DNA of 64,000 nucleotides from Bacteroidales bacterium (GTDB lineage Bacteria; Bacteroidota; Bacteroidia; Bacteroidales; UBA932), in assembly GCA_017630155.1 (NCBI GenBank), contig JAGBVU010000021.1, forward strand, positions 19,004 to 83,003, in the 5' to 3' direction. The translations under genes and the position numbers were made by a program. A model generated the notes under the pieces. The model had not been told where the DNA came from, did not search any database, and worked only from the letters and a program-made list of their open reading frames with translations. Positions 43,378-52,459 of this stretch are shown piece by piece (the stretch's first letter is position 1; each line of letters starts with the position of its first letter).

Positions 43378-44898
43378 ATGTTGTTCAGGGCTTATTGTGC
43401 CACCTGTGTAGGGTTGGAGGTTATCCCTGTGGTGGTGGAGATTTCTGTCCAGCAGGGTGTAGGTATTTATCTTGTAGGGCTTCCAGACAGTGCTGTCAAA
43501 GAGTCATTGTTGAGGGTGACAACTGCGTTGCAGAGCTGTGATTACAGGGTCCCCGGATGGAAGACTGTAATAAATCTGGCGCCAGCCAATATAAGAAAGG
43601 AGGGCTCGGGGTATGATGTTGCGATAGCAGTGGGGCTCCTTGCTGCATCTGAGCAGATTGCAGCTCCCTATATTCAGGATTTCCTTATTCTGGGGGAGTT
43701 GGCGCTGGACGGCTCCCTGAGGGATGTGCCGGGTGCATTGCCCATTGCCCTGAAAGGGAAGGAGCAGGGTTTCAGCAAGTGTATATTTCCTTGTGCTTCT
43801 GCACTTGAAGCTTCTGAGGTGGAGGGGATTACGATATATGGTGCTGCCAATATAGGGGAGGTGGTGGATATCCTCAATGGTGAGGATTATACGAACTCTC
43901 TGGTCGTTCATCCCAAAGGGGAGCATCGTGGGGAAGAGAGGTCTTGCAAAGCCGATTTTATGGATGTTATAGGGCAGGAGTTTGCCAAGAGGGGAATGGA
44001 GATAGCTGCAAGCGGAGGACACAATTTGATTCTCTGTGGTGTCCCTGGTTCAGGGAAGAGTTTTATGGCCTCCTGTCTTGCATCCATCCTTCCGGGGATG
44101 AGTCGGGAGGAGTCTTTGGAGACAAGTGCCGTCTACTCCGTGGCGGGGCTGCTCGAAGGGAGGGGGCTTATCAGGGAGCGCCCATTCAGAACGCCCCACA
44201 ATACTTCCAGTGTGGTGGCTATGGTCGGAGGTGGGCCATCAGCCTATCCCGGGGAGATCTCCCTTGCCCATAACGGGGTCCTCTATCTTGATGAGATATC
44301 ACTTTTCAGTGCCTCTACACTCGACCTTTTGCGCCAGCCATTGGAGGAGCGTATCATCTCCATTTCCAGAGCCAAATATAAAGTTACCTATCCTGCTTCA
44401 TTTATGCTTGTGGGGTCGATGAATCCATGCCCCTGCGGATATTTTGGAGATGATAGCGGGAGGTGCACCTGCACACCAGGGATGATATCCCGCTACCAGG
44501 CCAGGATAAGTGGCCCGTTGATGGATAGGATTGATCTGAATATCAAAGTAAAGCCGGTGGAGAGGGATTTGCTGGTCTCTGGAGTCAAAGGGGAGAGGAG
44601 TGAAGATATTGCCCGGAGGGTCCTAAGGGCGAGGGAGATTCAGCTGGAGAGGTTCAAAGGTGAGGGGATTTTTACCAATGCGCAGATGGATGCGGCCCAG
44701 CTTTCCAAGTATTGTCCTCTTGGTGAACAGGAGCGTGCTTTTATGGGGAATATAATGGAGAAATTGTCATTGTCGGCCAGAGGGTATGGGAGAATTTTGA
44801 GGATTGCCAGGACAATTGCAGATATGGAAGGGGGTAAAAGGATAGATATTTCTCATATTTCAGAGGCTGTGCAGTATCGTTTCAATGATTTTTTGTAA
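43378..44898 (+). CDS. comM: YifB/ComM-family Mg-chelatase-like AAA ATPase
   Basis: ComM is a hexameric helicase aiding branch migration during integration of transformed DNA. It has an N-terminal Lon-protease-like ChlI domain (GLPDSAVKES, NLAPANIRKEGSGYDVAIAVG), Walker A CGVPGSGKS near residue 221, Walker B GVLYLDEI near 300, and a C-terminal magnesium-chelatase subdomain with the Cys-rich NPCPCGYFGDD...CTC loop. The start at 43378 gives 506 residues; an upstream TTG at 43336 lies before the promoter and is rejected. The family is present in many non-competent bacteria, so a role in uptake is not implied. Confidence 0.93.
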   Translation: MLFRAYCATCVGLEVIPVVVEISVQQGVGIYLVGLPDSAVKESLLRVTTALQSCDYRVPGWKTVINLAPANIRKEGSGYDVAIAVGLLAASEQIAAPYIQDFLILGELALDGSLRDVPGALPIALKGKEQGFSKCIFPCASALEASEVEGITIYGAANIGEVVDILNGEDYTNSLVVHPKGEHRGEERSCKADFMDVIGQEFAKRGMEIAASGGHNLILCGVPGSGKSFMASCLASILPGMSREESLETSAVYSVAGLLEGRGLIRERPFRTPHNTSSVVAMVGGGPSAYPGEISLAHNGVLYLDEISLFSASTLDLLRQPLEERIISISRAKYKVTYPASFMLVGSMNPCPCGYFGDDSGRCTCTPGMISRYQARISGPLMDRIDLNIKVKPVERDLLVSGVKGERSEDIARRVLRAREIQLERFKGEGIFTNAQMDAAQLSKYCPLGEQERAFMGNIMEKLSLSARGYGRILRIARTIADMEGGKRIDISHISEAVQYRFNDFL

Positions 44899-44903
44899 CT
44901 TTG
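44896..44903 (+). promoter_or_regulatory. Candidate -7 element for tsaE, built on the comM stop codon
   Basis: TAACTTTG includes the comM stop TAA and ends 6 nt before the tsaE ATG at 44910. If active, it would give a nearly leaderless tsaE mRNA. Confidence 0.35.
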
Positions 44904-44909
44904 AAGGTT

Positions 44910-45326
44910 ATGAAGAATATTGTTATTGAAAGCCTTGACAGGATTGATGAGGCGGCAAGGGAATTCCTGAAAGAGATAGGGGATCATAAGATTATTGCCC
45001 TGTATGGTTCGATGGGGGCCGGCAAGACCACCTTTGTAACTGCAATATGCAGGGTGCTGGGTGTGGAAGATATTGTGAACAGCCCCACATTTACCATTGT
45101 AAACGAATATGAGACAGAAGAGGGGGAGTCTGTATTCCACTTTGATTTCTACAGGATAAAATCTCTTCGTGAGGTGGAAGATCTTGGTTTTGAGGAGTAT
45201 GTTTACAGCGATTCACTGTGTCTTATGGAGTGGCCTGAGATGATAGAGGAGATGCTCCCTGAGGAGACTGTAAGGGTTTCCATAAGTGAACAGGAGGATG
45301 GGACAAGATTGATCAAATTTATTTAA
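44910..45326 (+). CDS. tsaE: tRNA threonylcarbamoyladenosine biosynthesis ATPase TsaE
   Basis: ATPase that drives the TsaB-TsaD complex in forming t6A37 on ANN-decoding tRNAs. P-loop GSMGAGKTT at residues 33-41, the NSPTFTIVNEY switch near 60, and the HFDFYRI motif near 81 are family hallmarks. The length is 138 residues from the ATG at 44910. TsaC, which makes the substrate threonylcarbamoyl-AMP, is encoded at 52.5-53 kb on the other strand. Confidence 0.95.
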   Translation: MKNIVIESLDRIDEAAREFLKEIGDHKIIALYGSMGAGKTTFVTAICRVLGVEDIVNSPTFTIVNEYETEEGESVFHFDFYRIKSLREVEDLGFEEYVYSDSLCLMEWPEMIEEMLPEETVRVSISEQEDGTRLIKFI

Positions 45327-45333
45327 TACCGAT

Positions 45334-46503
45334 ATGAAAAAACTATTTGCTTTAACACTTTCGCTCCTGTTGATGATCTCTTGTGCACCTGCACAGAAGG
45401 AGATTCAGGTGGGAGCATTGTCTTTTGACGAATATTTGCCTCTATTGGAGGGCAAAAGGGTATCTATCCTCTCAAACCAGACCGGAATGGTCTCTTCTAC
45501 CACTCACCTTCTCGATACATTGCTTGATATGGGTGTTAATGTGGTGTCTATTATGTCTCCTGAGCATGGCTTCAGAGGTGTGGCTGATGCTGGTGAGCAC
45601 GTAAGCAGCTCCATTGATGAGGCTACAGGAATTCCTATCAGATCACTTTATGAGTCTGGTGTAAACAGACCTTCAGACGAATCTATGGCTGAGTTTGACG
45701 TGATGGTGTTTGACCTTCAGGATGTGGGTGTGAGATTCTATACCTACAACGCTACAATGGCCAGAATGATGGATGCTTGTGCACAGTTTGGAAAGAAGAT
45801 GATTGTCCTTGATAGACCTAACCCACTTGGGTACTATGTAGATGGTCCTATCCTTGATATGCAGTATAAGTCAGGTGTGGGTTGGCTCCCAGTTCCAGTG
45901 GTACACGGTATGACACTTGGTGAACTTGCCCTTATGATCAATGGCGAGGGTTGGTTGAAAGATGGTGCCCAGTGTGATCTGACAGTGGTTCCATGCAAAA
46001 ACTACACAAGGGATATGGAGTATGTACTTCCTATCAAACCATCTCCAAACCTCCCAAATATGAAGTCAATCTACCTTTATCCTTCGACCTGTTATTTTGA
46101 GGCTACACCTGTAAGCTTGGGTAGAGGTACCGACAAACCTTTCCAGATCTATGGTCACCCCGATATGACCGGTTATGAGTTCTCGTTCACCCCAAGAAGT
46201 GTCCCTGGTGCGAAGAATCCTCCACAGCTTGACAAACTTTGCTACGGTGTTGATTTGAGCGGTCTTAGTGATGAGCAGATCAAAGCTGAAGGTATCAACC
46301 TTGAGTACGTGATCGATGCATACAACAACCTCAAACTTGATGATAAGGAGATGTTCCGTAAGTTTTTCGAACTTCTTATCGGACAAGGTTATGTCAGAGA
46401 GATGATAGTTGAGGGTAAAAGTGCAGCTGAGATTGAGGCTATGTGGGCTGAAGATGTGGAGAAATTCAAGGAGCAAAGGGCTCCATATCTGATTTACGAA
46501 TAG
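45334..46503 (+). CDS. namZ: Exo-beta-N-acetylmuramidase NamZ (DUF1343), lipoprotein
   Basis: DUF1343 proteins are GH171 exo-muramidases that remove MurNAc from the non-reducing ends of peptidoglycan fragments. A lipoprotein signal with lipobox LMISC places Cys17 as the lipidated residue. Family blocks include LSNQTG near 46-51, MSPEHGFRG near 74-82, FDLQDVGVRFYTY near 127-139 and DRPNPLG near 160. Length is 389 residues. It is followed after 7 nt by an acyltransferase-like membrane protein, a pairing that suggests amino-sugar recycling. Confidence 0.92.
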   Translation: MKKLFALTLSLLLMISCAPAQKEIQVGALSFDEYLPLLEGKRVSILSNQTGMVSSTTHLLDTLLDMGVNVVSIMSPEHGFRGVADAGEHVSSSIDEATGIPIRSLYESGVNRPSDESMAEFDVMVFDLQDVGVRFYTYNATMARMMDACAQFGKKMIVLDRPNPLGYYVDGPILDMQYKSGVGWLPVPVVHGMTLGELALMINGEGWLKDGAQCDLTVVPCKNYTRDMEYVLPIKPSPNLPNMKSIYLYPSTCYFEATPVSLGRGTDKPFQIYGHPDMTGYEFSFTPRSVPGAKNPPQLDKLCYGVDLSGLSDEQIKAEGINLEYVIDAYNNLKLDDKEMFRKFFELLIGQGYVREMIVEGKSAAEIEAMWAEDVEKFKEQRAPYLIYE

Positions 46504-46510
46504 TGATAGT

Positions 46511-47731
46511 ATGAGTGCTGTAAAAACCAATAGATATGTGGCGCTGGATGTCCTTCGCGGGATGACAGTGGCCGGTATGATTCTGGTCAACAACCCAGGG
46601 ACCTGGGGGCACATATACCCACCGTTGAGACACGCGGCATGGGCAGGTTGCACCCCTACGGATCTCGTTTTCCCCTTCTTCCTCTTTGTGGTAGGGGCTG
46701 CTATGGCATTCTCTTTTGCCAAATATAACGAGGGGCTTAATAAGACAAGCGTTGTAAAACTGGTAAAGAGGGGTATCCTCATATTCCTGGTAGGATTGGG
46801 CTTGAATGCATTCCCATTCTATCCTATGAGTCCAAACCCCGATTTGTCTTTCTGGGAGAACTTTGTATATCATTGGCAACATGTCAGGATAGTGGGTGTT
46901 CTCCAGAGGATTGCGATGTGCTATATTCTTGGAGGTTTTGTGGCGTTATGGCTGAAGTCCGCCAAGAAAATAGTAATCTCTATGGGTGTCCTGATGGGAC
47001 TCCATTGGCTTATATTGTTCCTGATCGGGGATCACTCTGCACCCCTTGTCAATGGTGCAGCGGGATCTTTCTCCCTTGCGGGGCAGAATGCAGATGTGAT
47101 TGATCTTGCAATTTTCGGAGAGAACCACATCTATAAAGGATTCGGCATTCCATTTGATCCAGAGGGGCTTCTGGGTATGCTTTCAGGGGCATGTACAGTT
47201 CTTTTGGGCTACCTTATTGGCAATAAGATCAGAAATACCGAGAGTAAAATCGATGTGGTGGCACAGCTTTACACTATCGGTATGCTATGCTTGGCAGGTG
47301 GTCTTGTGTGGAGCCTTTGCTACCCTATCATCAAAGGGCTTTGGACAGGGTCATATGTTCTGTATGCTGGTGGTTGGAGCATCCTTATGCTGGCATTCTT
47401 CATCTATCTTATCGATGTGAAGGGTAAAGAGAAGGTGTTTACCCCATTCAAGGCATTGGGTATGAATCCTCTGTTTGCCTTTGTGATGGCAGGTCTTTTC
47501 GCCAAGATTCTTGGCAGGATGATTAAATGGACCTCTGAAGTGGTATTGGCAGACGGAACAGTTCAGGAGAAGAGCTGGAGTGTATTGTCCTGGTTCTACA
47601 ACAATGTCTGCATTGCGATTGTGGGGGAAAATAATGAGCTCTCATCATTGATCTATGCCCTGGTGTATGTGGCAGTGTTTACCTCTATGGCAATGTTCCT
47701 CTACAAAAAGAAAATTGTAATTAAACTCTAA
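46511..47731 (+). CDS. Heparan-alpha-glucosaminide N-acetyltransferase-like membrane protein (DUF5009/NagX type)
   Basis: Polytopic membrane protein of 406 residues with about ten hydrophobic segments. The N-terminus has the family signature YVALDVLRGMTVAGMI, NNPGTW and HAAWAGCTPTDLVFPFFLF (residues about 8-63). In lysosomal HGSNAT this family acetylates terminal glucosamine across the membrane. In bacteria it is found near amino-sugar genes, where the role is less clear. Lying between namZ and a phosphodiesterase gene, it may modify or help import sugars released from peptidoglycan (inference). Its stop overlaps the next start by one base (TAATG). Confidence 0.85.
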   Translation: MSAVKTNRYVALDVLRGMTVAGMILVNNPGTWGHIYPPLRHAAWAGCTPTDLVFPFFLFVVGAAMAFSFAKYNEGLNKTSVVKLVKRGILIFLVGLGLNAFPFYPMSPNPDLSFWENFVYHWQHVRIVGVLQRIAMCYILGGFVALWLKSAKKIVISMGVLMGLHWLILFLIGDHSAPLVNGAAGSFSLAGQNADVIDLAIFGENHIYKGFGIPFDPEGLLGMLSGACTVLLGYLIGNKIRNTESKIDVVAQLYTIGMLCLAGGLVWSLCYPIIKGLWTGSYVLYAGGWSILMLAFFIYLIDVKGKEKVFTPFKALGMNPLFAFVMAGLFAKILGRMIKWTSEVVLADGTVQEKSWSVLSWFYNNVCIAIVGENNELSSLIYALVYVAVFTSMAMFLYKKKIVIKL

Positions 47732-48240
47732 TGAAATATATTGGTCTCATATCAGACACCCACTGCACTTTTGATGAGAAGCTCCGTGAATTCCTGGAGC
47801 CTGTCGATGAGGTGTGGCATGCAGGAGATTTCGGGGACTTGGAGACGTTGAGTGCCATTGCACATTTCAAACCTTTGAAAGGGGTTTATGGCAATTGCGA
47901 CGGGACCCCTATAAGACAGAGGGTACCGTACACACAAGTCTTTGAGTGCGAAGGGATGAAAGTGCTGATGATGCATATAGGAGGGTATCCGGGGAGATAC
48001 GATTTCAAGGCATTTGAGCTTATCAATGCTCATCTTCCGAATCTCTTCATATGCGGACATTCTCACATCCTGAAGGTGATGAATGACAAAAAGTATGATA
48101 TGATGACAATCAATCCCGGGGCGGCAGGGAATTCAGGATTCCATTATGTCAGGACAGCCCTCAGATTCAAGATTGATGCCGGCAAGATCATTTCGATGGA
48201 GGTCGGTGAGTGGGACAGAAACAACAACAAACCATTATAA
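47731..48240 (+). CDS. YfcE/MJ0936-family phosphodiesterase
   Basis: Small calcineurin-like metallophosphoesterase, 169 residues. The full dimetal set is present: SDTHC at residues 8-12, HAGDFGD near 30, YGNCD (in place of GNxD) near 53, MHIGGYPG near 81 and GHSHILKV near 108. These enzymes cleave model phosphodiesters, and the physiological substrate is unknown. It overlaps the acyltransferase-like gene by one base, and the peptidase gene starts 3 nt downstream. Confidence 0.9.
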   Translation: MKYIGLISDTHCTFDEKLREFLEPVDEVWHAGDFGDLETLSAIAHFKPLKGVYGNCDGTPIRQRVPYTQVFECEGMKVLMMHIGGYPGRYDFKAFELINAHLPNLFICGHSHILKVMNDKKYDMMTINPGAAGNSGFHYVRTALRFKIDAGKIISMEVGEWDRNNNKPL

Positions 48241-48243
48241 TTT

Positions 48244-50715
48244 ATGAAACAGTTAACTTATGCTTTAATTATTGCCGCTTTGATGCTGTCGTTTGGTGCC
48301 AATGCACAAACTCCGGTAACCGAAGCTAACTATGAGCTTGCAGAGAGGTTCTCTCCCAAGAAGCTGAACAGAATGGTATATTCTACACAGCTTCGTCCCA
48401 ACTGGTTTGCAAACTCAAATAAATTCTGGTACACATGGAAAACCTCAGAAGGTACACAGTACTATATTGTTGACCCTGTAGCCAAGACAAAGAGTGCTAT
48501 TTTCGATCTTGAGAAACTGGCTATGGAGCTGACAGAGATCACTCACGATCCACTTGATGCACAGCACATTCCTATCCAGAAACTTGAGCTCAAGGAGGAT
48601 AAATACTTCACTTTTGAGATTCAGTCCAAACTCGAAGTAGAGAAAAAGGATAAGAAAAAAAATGAAGGTGAAGGTGAGAAAGATGGCAAGAAAAAACGTC
48701 CTGAGATGGAGAAGAAACTTTTCCGTTTCAAATATGACATTGCTACCAGAACCCTTACTGACATCTCTGATGAGGATGAGAAGAAAGATTTCCCTCGCTG
48801 GGCATCAATCTCTCCAGACAGCAGTGTAGTAGTCTATGCAAAGGGCTATGATATGTACTACACAGATATGGCCAACCTTCGCAAGATTATGGAGGATCCA
48901 AAAGATTCTACCATTGTGGAGCACCGCCTGACAACTGACGGAACAAAAAAATGCCCTTACGGCAGTGACAGTTACAGAGGTGTGACAGAGGATAGGGATA
49001 CCACCAAGAGATACAGGGTATATGCTACCTGGTCACCAAACTCGAAATATTTCGTGATGAGCAAATACGATATGTCTGAAGTGAAAGAACTTTGGGTTAT
49101 CGACGCACTTGCCAATCCACGTCCAAAACTTGAGTCATACAAATATCAGATGCCAGGTGAACCTGGTCCCAAGACCTATACACTCCTATTCAATATGGAG
49201 GACAAGAGCCATAGGGAGATCAATGTAGCTGCATTCAAGGATCAGACCCTTGATGTCGAACGCAAGCCTATGACCAACAAGGATATGTATAAAGACTACT
49301 ACTCTATCGAGTGGCTTGGTACCAATGACTACTTCTACATCACCCGTCTGAGCAGAGACCTTCACCGTGTGGATGTATGTAAAGTGACCCTTGGCGATGA
49401 CACTGCAAGAGTGGTTATCGAGGAGAGACTCAATACATATATCGAGACACGCTCTTTGAGAGAGGTTAAGAACACCAAGGAGATTATCCAGTGGTCAGAG
49501 AGAAACGGTTGGGCACACCTTTATCTTTACGGTGCTGACGGCAAACTTAAAAATGCCATCACAAAAGGTGCATGGCACGTGGAAGATGTGGTCGCTGTTG
49601 ATGAGGTTGCCAGAGTGGTATATTTCAGGGCTCACGGTGTAAACAAAAAAGAGAATCCATACTATGAGCACCTTTACCGAATCAACTTCGACGGTACAGG
49701 TATGAAGCTCCTCAATGATGGCAACTACGATACCAGATCATTTATGAGTGATGATGCCAAGTTCTTTGTAAGCAGCGCATCAAGGGTAGATGCTGTCCCT
49801 ACAAATACACTGTATGACAATATGGGTAGAAAGGTGATGGATCTTGAGACTGCTGACTTCAGTCAGTTGTTCATGGCCGGATACAAATTCCCTGAGACAT
49901 TTGTGGTTAAAGCTGCTGATGGTGTCACCGATTTGCACGGTGTAATGTACAAACCTTACGATTTCGACTCTACCAAAGTATATCCTATCATCGAGTATGT
50001 ATATCCTGGTCCACAAACTGAGGCTACAAACTACTCATGGAGCAAGGGTATGGACAGAATCGACCGTTTGGCTCAAATCGGTTTCATCGTAGTGACAGTA
50101 GGTAACCGTGGTGGTCACCCTAACCGTTCAAAATGGTACCACAACTTTGGTTACGGAAATCTTCGTGACTATGGTCTTGAGGATCAGAAAGTGGCTGCAC
50201 AGCAGTTGGCTGCCCGCCATAGCTTCATCGACATCAACAGAGTGGGTATTCACGGTCACTCAGGTGGCGGATTTATGTCTACTGCAGCTATCCTTACATA
50301 CCCTGATTTCTACAAAGTGGCTGTATCTTGCGCCGGTAACCACGACAACAGTATCTACAACCGCTGGTGGAGTGAGACTCACCATGGTGTGAAAGAGGTG
50401 GTTACAGAGAAAGGTGATACCACTTTCAAATATGATATCAAGAAAAACCACGAACTTGCAAAGAATCTTAAAGGTAGACTTCTGCTTGTTCACGGTGATA
50501 TAGATGACAATGTTCACCCTGCCAATACCACCAGAGTGGTAAATGCACTTATCAGGGCAAACAAACGTTTCGAAATGCTATATCTCCCTGGCCAGAGACA
50601 TGGCTTCGGTGATATGTCAGAGTATTTCTTCTGGAGAATGGCTGACTTCTATAGCAGATATCTCCTTGAAGATTTCGAGAACACTGTGGATATCTCCCAG
50701 ATGAACAATGACTAA
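48244..50715 (+). CDS. Secreted S9-family prolyl oligopeptidase (DPP-IV-like)
   Basis: Signal peptide (about residues 1-21, ending ANAQ), a beta-propeller N-terminal region, and a C-terminal alpha/beta hydrolase. The nucleophile is Ser673 in GIHGHSGGGF, Asp is in GDIDDNVHP near 757, and His is in GQRHGF near 790. The length of 823 residues is typical of Bacteroidales DPP-type peptidases. A Lys/Glu-rich low-complexity insert lies near residues 133-160. It probably releases dipeptides in the periplasm. pnuC overlaps its last 8 nt. Confidence 0.92.
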   Translation: MKQLTYALIIAALMLSFGANAQTPVTEANYELAERFSPKKLNRMVYSTQLRPNWFANSNKFWYTWKTSEGTQYYIVDPVAKTKSAIFDLEKLAMELTEITHDPLDAQHIPIQKLELKEDKYFTFEIQSKLEVEKKDKKKNEGEGEKDGKKKRPEMEKKLFRFKYDIATRTLTDISDEDEKKDFPRWASISPDSSVVVYAKGYDMYYTDMANLRKIMEDPKDSTIVEHRLTTDGTKKCPYGSDSYRGVTEDRDTTKRYRVYATWSPNSKYFVMSKYDMSEVKELWVIDALANPRPKLESYKYQMPGEPGPKTYTLLFNMEDKSHREINVAAFKDQTLDVERKPMTNKDMYKDYYSIEWLGTNDYFYITRLSRDLHRVDVCKVTLGDDTARVVIEERLNTYIETRSLREVKNTKEIIQWSERNGWAHLYLYGADGKLKNAITKGAWHVEDVVAVDEVARVVYFRAHGVNKKENPYYEHLYRINFDGTGMKLLNDGNYDTRSFMSDDAKFFVSSASRVDAVPTNTLYDNMGRKVMDLETADFSQLFMAGYKFPETFVVKAADGVTDLHGVMYKPYDFDSTKVYPIIEYVYPGPQTEATNYSWSKGMDRIDRLAQIGFIVVTVGNRGGHPNRSKWYHNFGYGNLRDYGLEDQKVAAQQLAARHSFIDINRVGIHGHSGGGFMSTAAILTYPDFYKVAVSCAGNHDNSIYNRWWSETHHGVKEVVTEKGDTTFKYDIKKNHELAKNLKGRLLLVHGDIDDNVHPANTTRVVNALIRANKRFEMLYLPGQRHGFGDMSEYFFWRMADFYSRYLLEDFENTVDISQMNND

Positions 50716-51388
50716 ATCAAAAATTTATAGCACACTTGCCCCCTTCGACTATTTTCTGATAGTCGGAGTGGTGGCTTGTAGTGTTATATATTCCTTTTTA
50801 AGCGGGGAGTGGGACCTCCTGGGGATGGTAGCTGCCATCGCCGGTCTGGTAAATGTTGTACTCTGTGCCAAGGGTAGTATTGTGAACTATCTTTTCGGAC
50901 TGGTCAACGTCTCCCTCTATGCTTATATTTCATTCAAGTCCCAACTCTACGGGGACTTTGCCCTTAATGCCCTCTACTACATTCCGATGCAGTTCATAGG
51001 GTTCTTCAGTTGGAGAAAAAGGGGGAATGTAGAGAATTCGGCTCAAGTGGACGGGCGGAGACTCTCCTGGAAGCAAAGGGCTGTCTGGGGAGGCATCACA
51101 GTTCTTAGTACCGCTATAGGTGCTTTTGTACTAGCCAAAGTAGGTGACCCATACCCGGTCAAAGATGCCATTACCACTATAGTCTCTATTATAGCTATGC
51201 TCCTTATGGTCAATGCATATATGGAGCAATGGATCCTCTGGATCCTCGTGAATCTGGTATCTGTCTACATCTGGCTCCAGTTCACCCTCGCACACGAACC
51301 GCACGCAGCCCTTATGCTCATAATGTGGCTCTTCTATACAGCCAACTCCATCAACGGCTACAGAGTGTGGTTGAAAATCTCGAAATAA
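50708..51388 (+). CDS. pnuC: Nicotinamide riboside/mononucleotide transporter PnuC
   Basis: Facilitator for uptake of nicotinamide riboside for NAD salvage. It has 226 residues, about seven hydrophobic segments, the GLVNVVLCAKGSIVNYLFGLVNVSLYAYI region near 45-75 and the family WRKRG and MEQWILWILVNLVSVYIW motifs. No adjacent NadR or kinase gene is seen, although that pairing is common. It overlaps the peptidase gene by 8 nt and ends the operon. Confidence 0.92.
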   Translation: MTKSKIYSTLAPFDYFLIVGVVACSVIYSFLSGEWDLLGMVAAIAGLVNVVLCAKGSIVNYLFGLVNVSLYAYISFKSQLYGDFALNALYYIPMQFIGFFSWRKRGNVENSAQVDGRRLSWKQRAVWGGITVLSTAIGAFVLAKVGDPYPVKDAITTIVSIIAMLLMVNAYMEQWILWILVNLVSVYIWLQFTLAHEPHAALMLIMWLFYTANSINGYRVWLKISK

Positions 51389-51599
51389 CCATAAAGCGGG
51401 TCCTGAAGAGATTCTCCTACCCTTGAATAATAGTGTCATATTTATACCAGTAAGAATTACTCTTAGATGTCTCTGCCTCCTCTGCCAGGAATCCAGCTCC
51501 GACTCACCCGACATATCTGACACACCATCAAGTTTTTGCTAAAATTTCTGCATGTGTGTCTTCAAATCATGGCATTTTGTTCTGAATTCACCACACACC

Positions 51600-51625
51600 C
51601 ACGAGTTTTTCCCCGAATTCTCGTG
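51600..51625. terminator. Hairpin, candidate terminator after pnuC
   Basis: CACGAG (51600-51605) pairs with CTCGTG (51620-51625) around a T/C-rich loop. A moderate stem without a T-run; a weak candidate. Confidence 0.3.
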
Positions 51626-51637
51626 TGACGGTATAGA

Positions 51638-51669
51638 AATACCGGCTTCCATATTGAGAGGCCGGTATT
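51638..51669. terminator. Hairpin terminator between pnuC and rsmE operons
   Basis: AATACCGGC (51638-51646) pairs perfectly with GCCGGTATT (51661-51669). It lies 38 nt beyond the rsmE stop and probably ends the minus-strand transcript, with possible use in both directions. The T-tract is weak. Confidence 0.6.
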
Positions 51670-51706
51670 ATTGTTGGATATTCCTCTGCAGATGCAGCAG
51701 GTCGCT

Positions 51707-52459
51707 CTACAGACAATGGAGATAGTGCGCCAGTGTGGCGGTGAGGGCTGCAGTTTCGGTGCGAAGGCGCGACTCCCCGAGGCTGACCGGGATGAAGCCG
51801 GCTGCTGCAGCGTGGTGGATCTCGTCGAGTGAGAAGTCCCCTTCGGGGCCGATCAGCACTATTGAGCGGAGCTCAGCACCATCGGCTGTCTGTCTCCTGA
51901 TGGCCTCAGTAATGGGGATTCGTGGTATTGCATTTCCCTCGGCATTTATAAGCTCGCTGTCGCAATAGCATATGTATTTCCCTCCGTCAAAGTTTCTGAC
52001 TGAGTCTATAAATTCCTTTACAGGGGTGAGGGGTGCAGCTGCAGGAATTTCCCCTTTGAGTGATTGCTTTGCTGCTGCAATTATGACCCTCTCCTGACGC
52101 TCCTCCTTGACTACTTTTCTCTCGGAGTGTGCGCAGAGGATAGGGGTGATGGCATCGATTCCCACCTCGGTAGCCTTTTCGAGGAACCATTCGTAGCGGT
52201 CAATATTTTTGGTAGGGGCTACTGCAATATGGAGGTAATAGGGGTGTTTGCCGAATTCCCCTTCAATAGATATGATGGAGAGCTCTGCACTTTTTCCGCT
52301 TATATCGCTTATGGTGCAACGGTAGAGGTTTCCGTCCCCTCCGCTGACCTTCACCTCGTCTCCCACTTTGTGCCTGAGCACTTTGACACAGTGGGTGGTC
52401 TCCTCTGGTGATAGGCGGATTTTGCCGTCAGCAATGGTATTGGAGTAAAATACTTCCAT
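51707..52459 (-). CDS. rsmE: 16S rRNA (uracil(1498)-N3)-methyltransferase RsmE
   Basis: SPOUT methyltransferase that modifies U1498 in the small ribosomal subunit. It has an N-terminal PUA-like domain (HCVKVLRHKVGDEV), ATEVGIDAITPILCAHSERK near 105-124 and the knotted SAM site IGPEGDFSLDEI near 200. I take the ATG at 52459 (250 residues, MEVFYSN), which overlaps the tsaC stop as TAATG. Upstream in-frame sequence belongs to tsaC. It is the last gene of the minus-strand mutL operon. Confidence 0.95.
   Translation of the reverse strand: MEVFYSNTIADGKIRLSPEETTHCVKVLRHKVGDEVKVSGGDGNLYRCTISDISGKSAELSIISIEGEFGKHPYYLHIAVAPTKNIDRYEWFLEKATEVGIDAITPILCAHSERKVVKEERQERVIIAAAKQSLKGEIPAAAPLTPVKEFIDSVRNFDGGKYICYCDSELINAEGNAIPRIPITEAIRRQTADGAELRSIVLIGPEGDFSLDEIHHAAAAGFIPVSLGESRLRTETAALTATLAHYLHCL

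Larger units (their letters stand above)
51389..51706. other. 318-bp convergent intergenic region with hairpins
   Basis: Between the pnuC and rsmE ends I see two hairpins near the rsmE side (described separately) and AT-rich sequence including TTTTTGCTAAAATTTCTGC around 51533. No coding frame, tRNA or riboswitch is recognised. Confidence 0.5.

Noticed and set aside
46066..46782. 238-residue minus-strand open frame across the namZ/acyltransferase junction
   Set aside because: Antisense to two well-supported genes, with no domain and no promoter-like element of its own.
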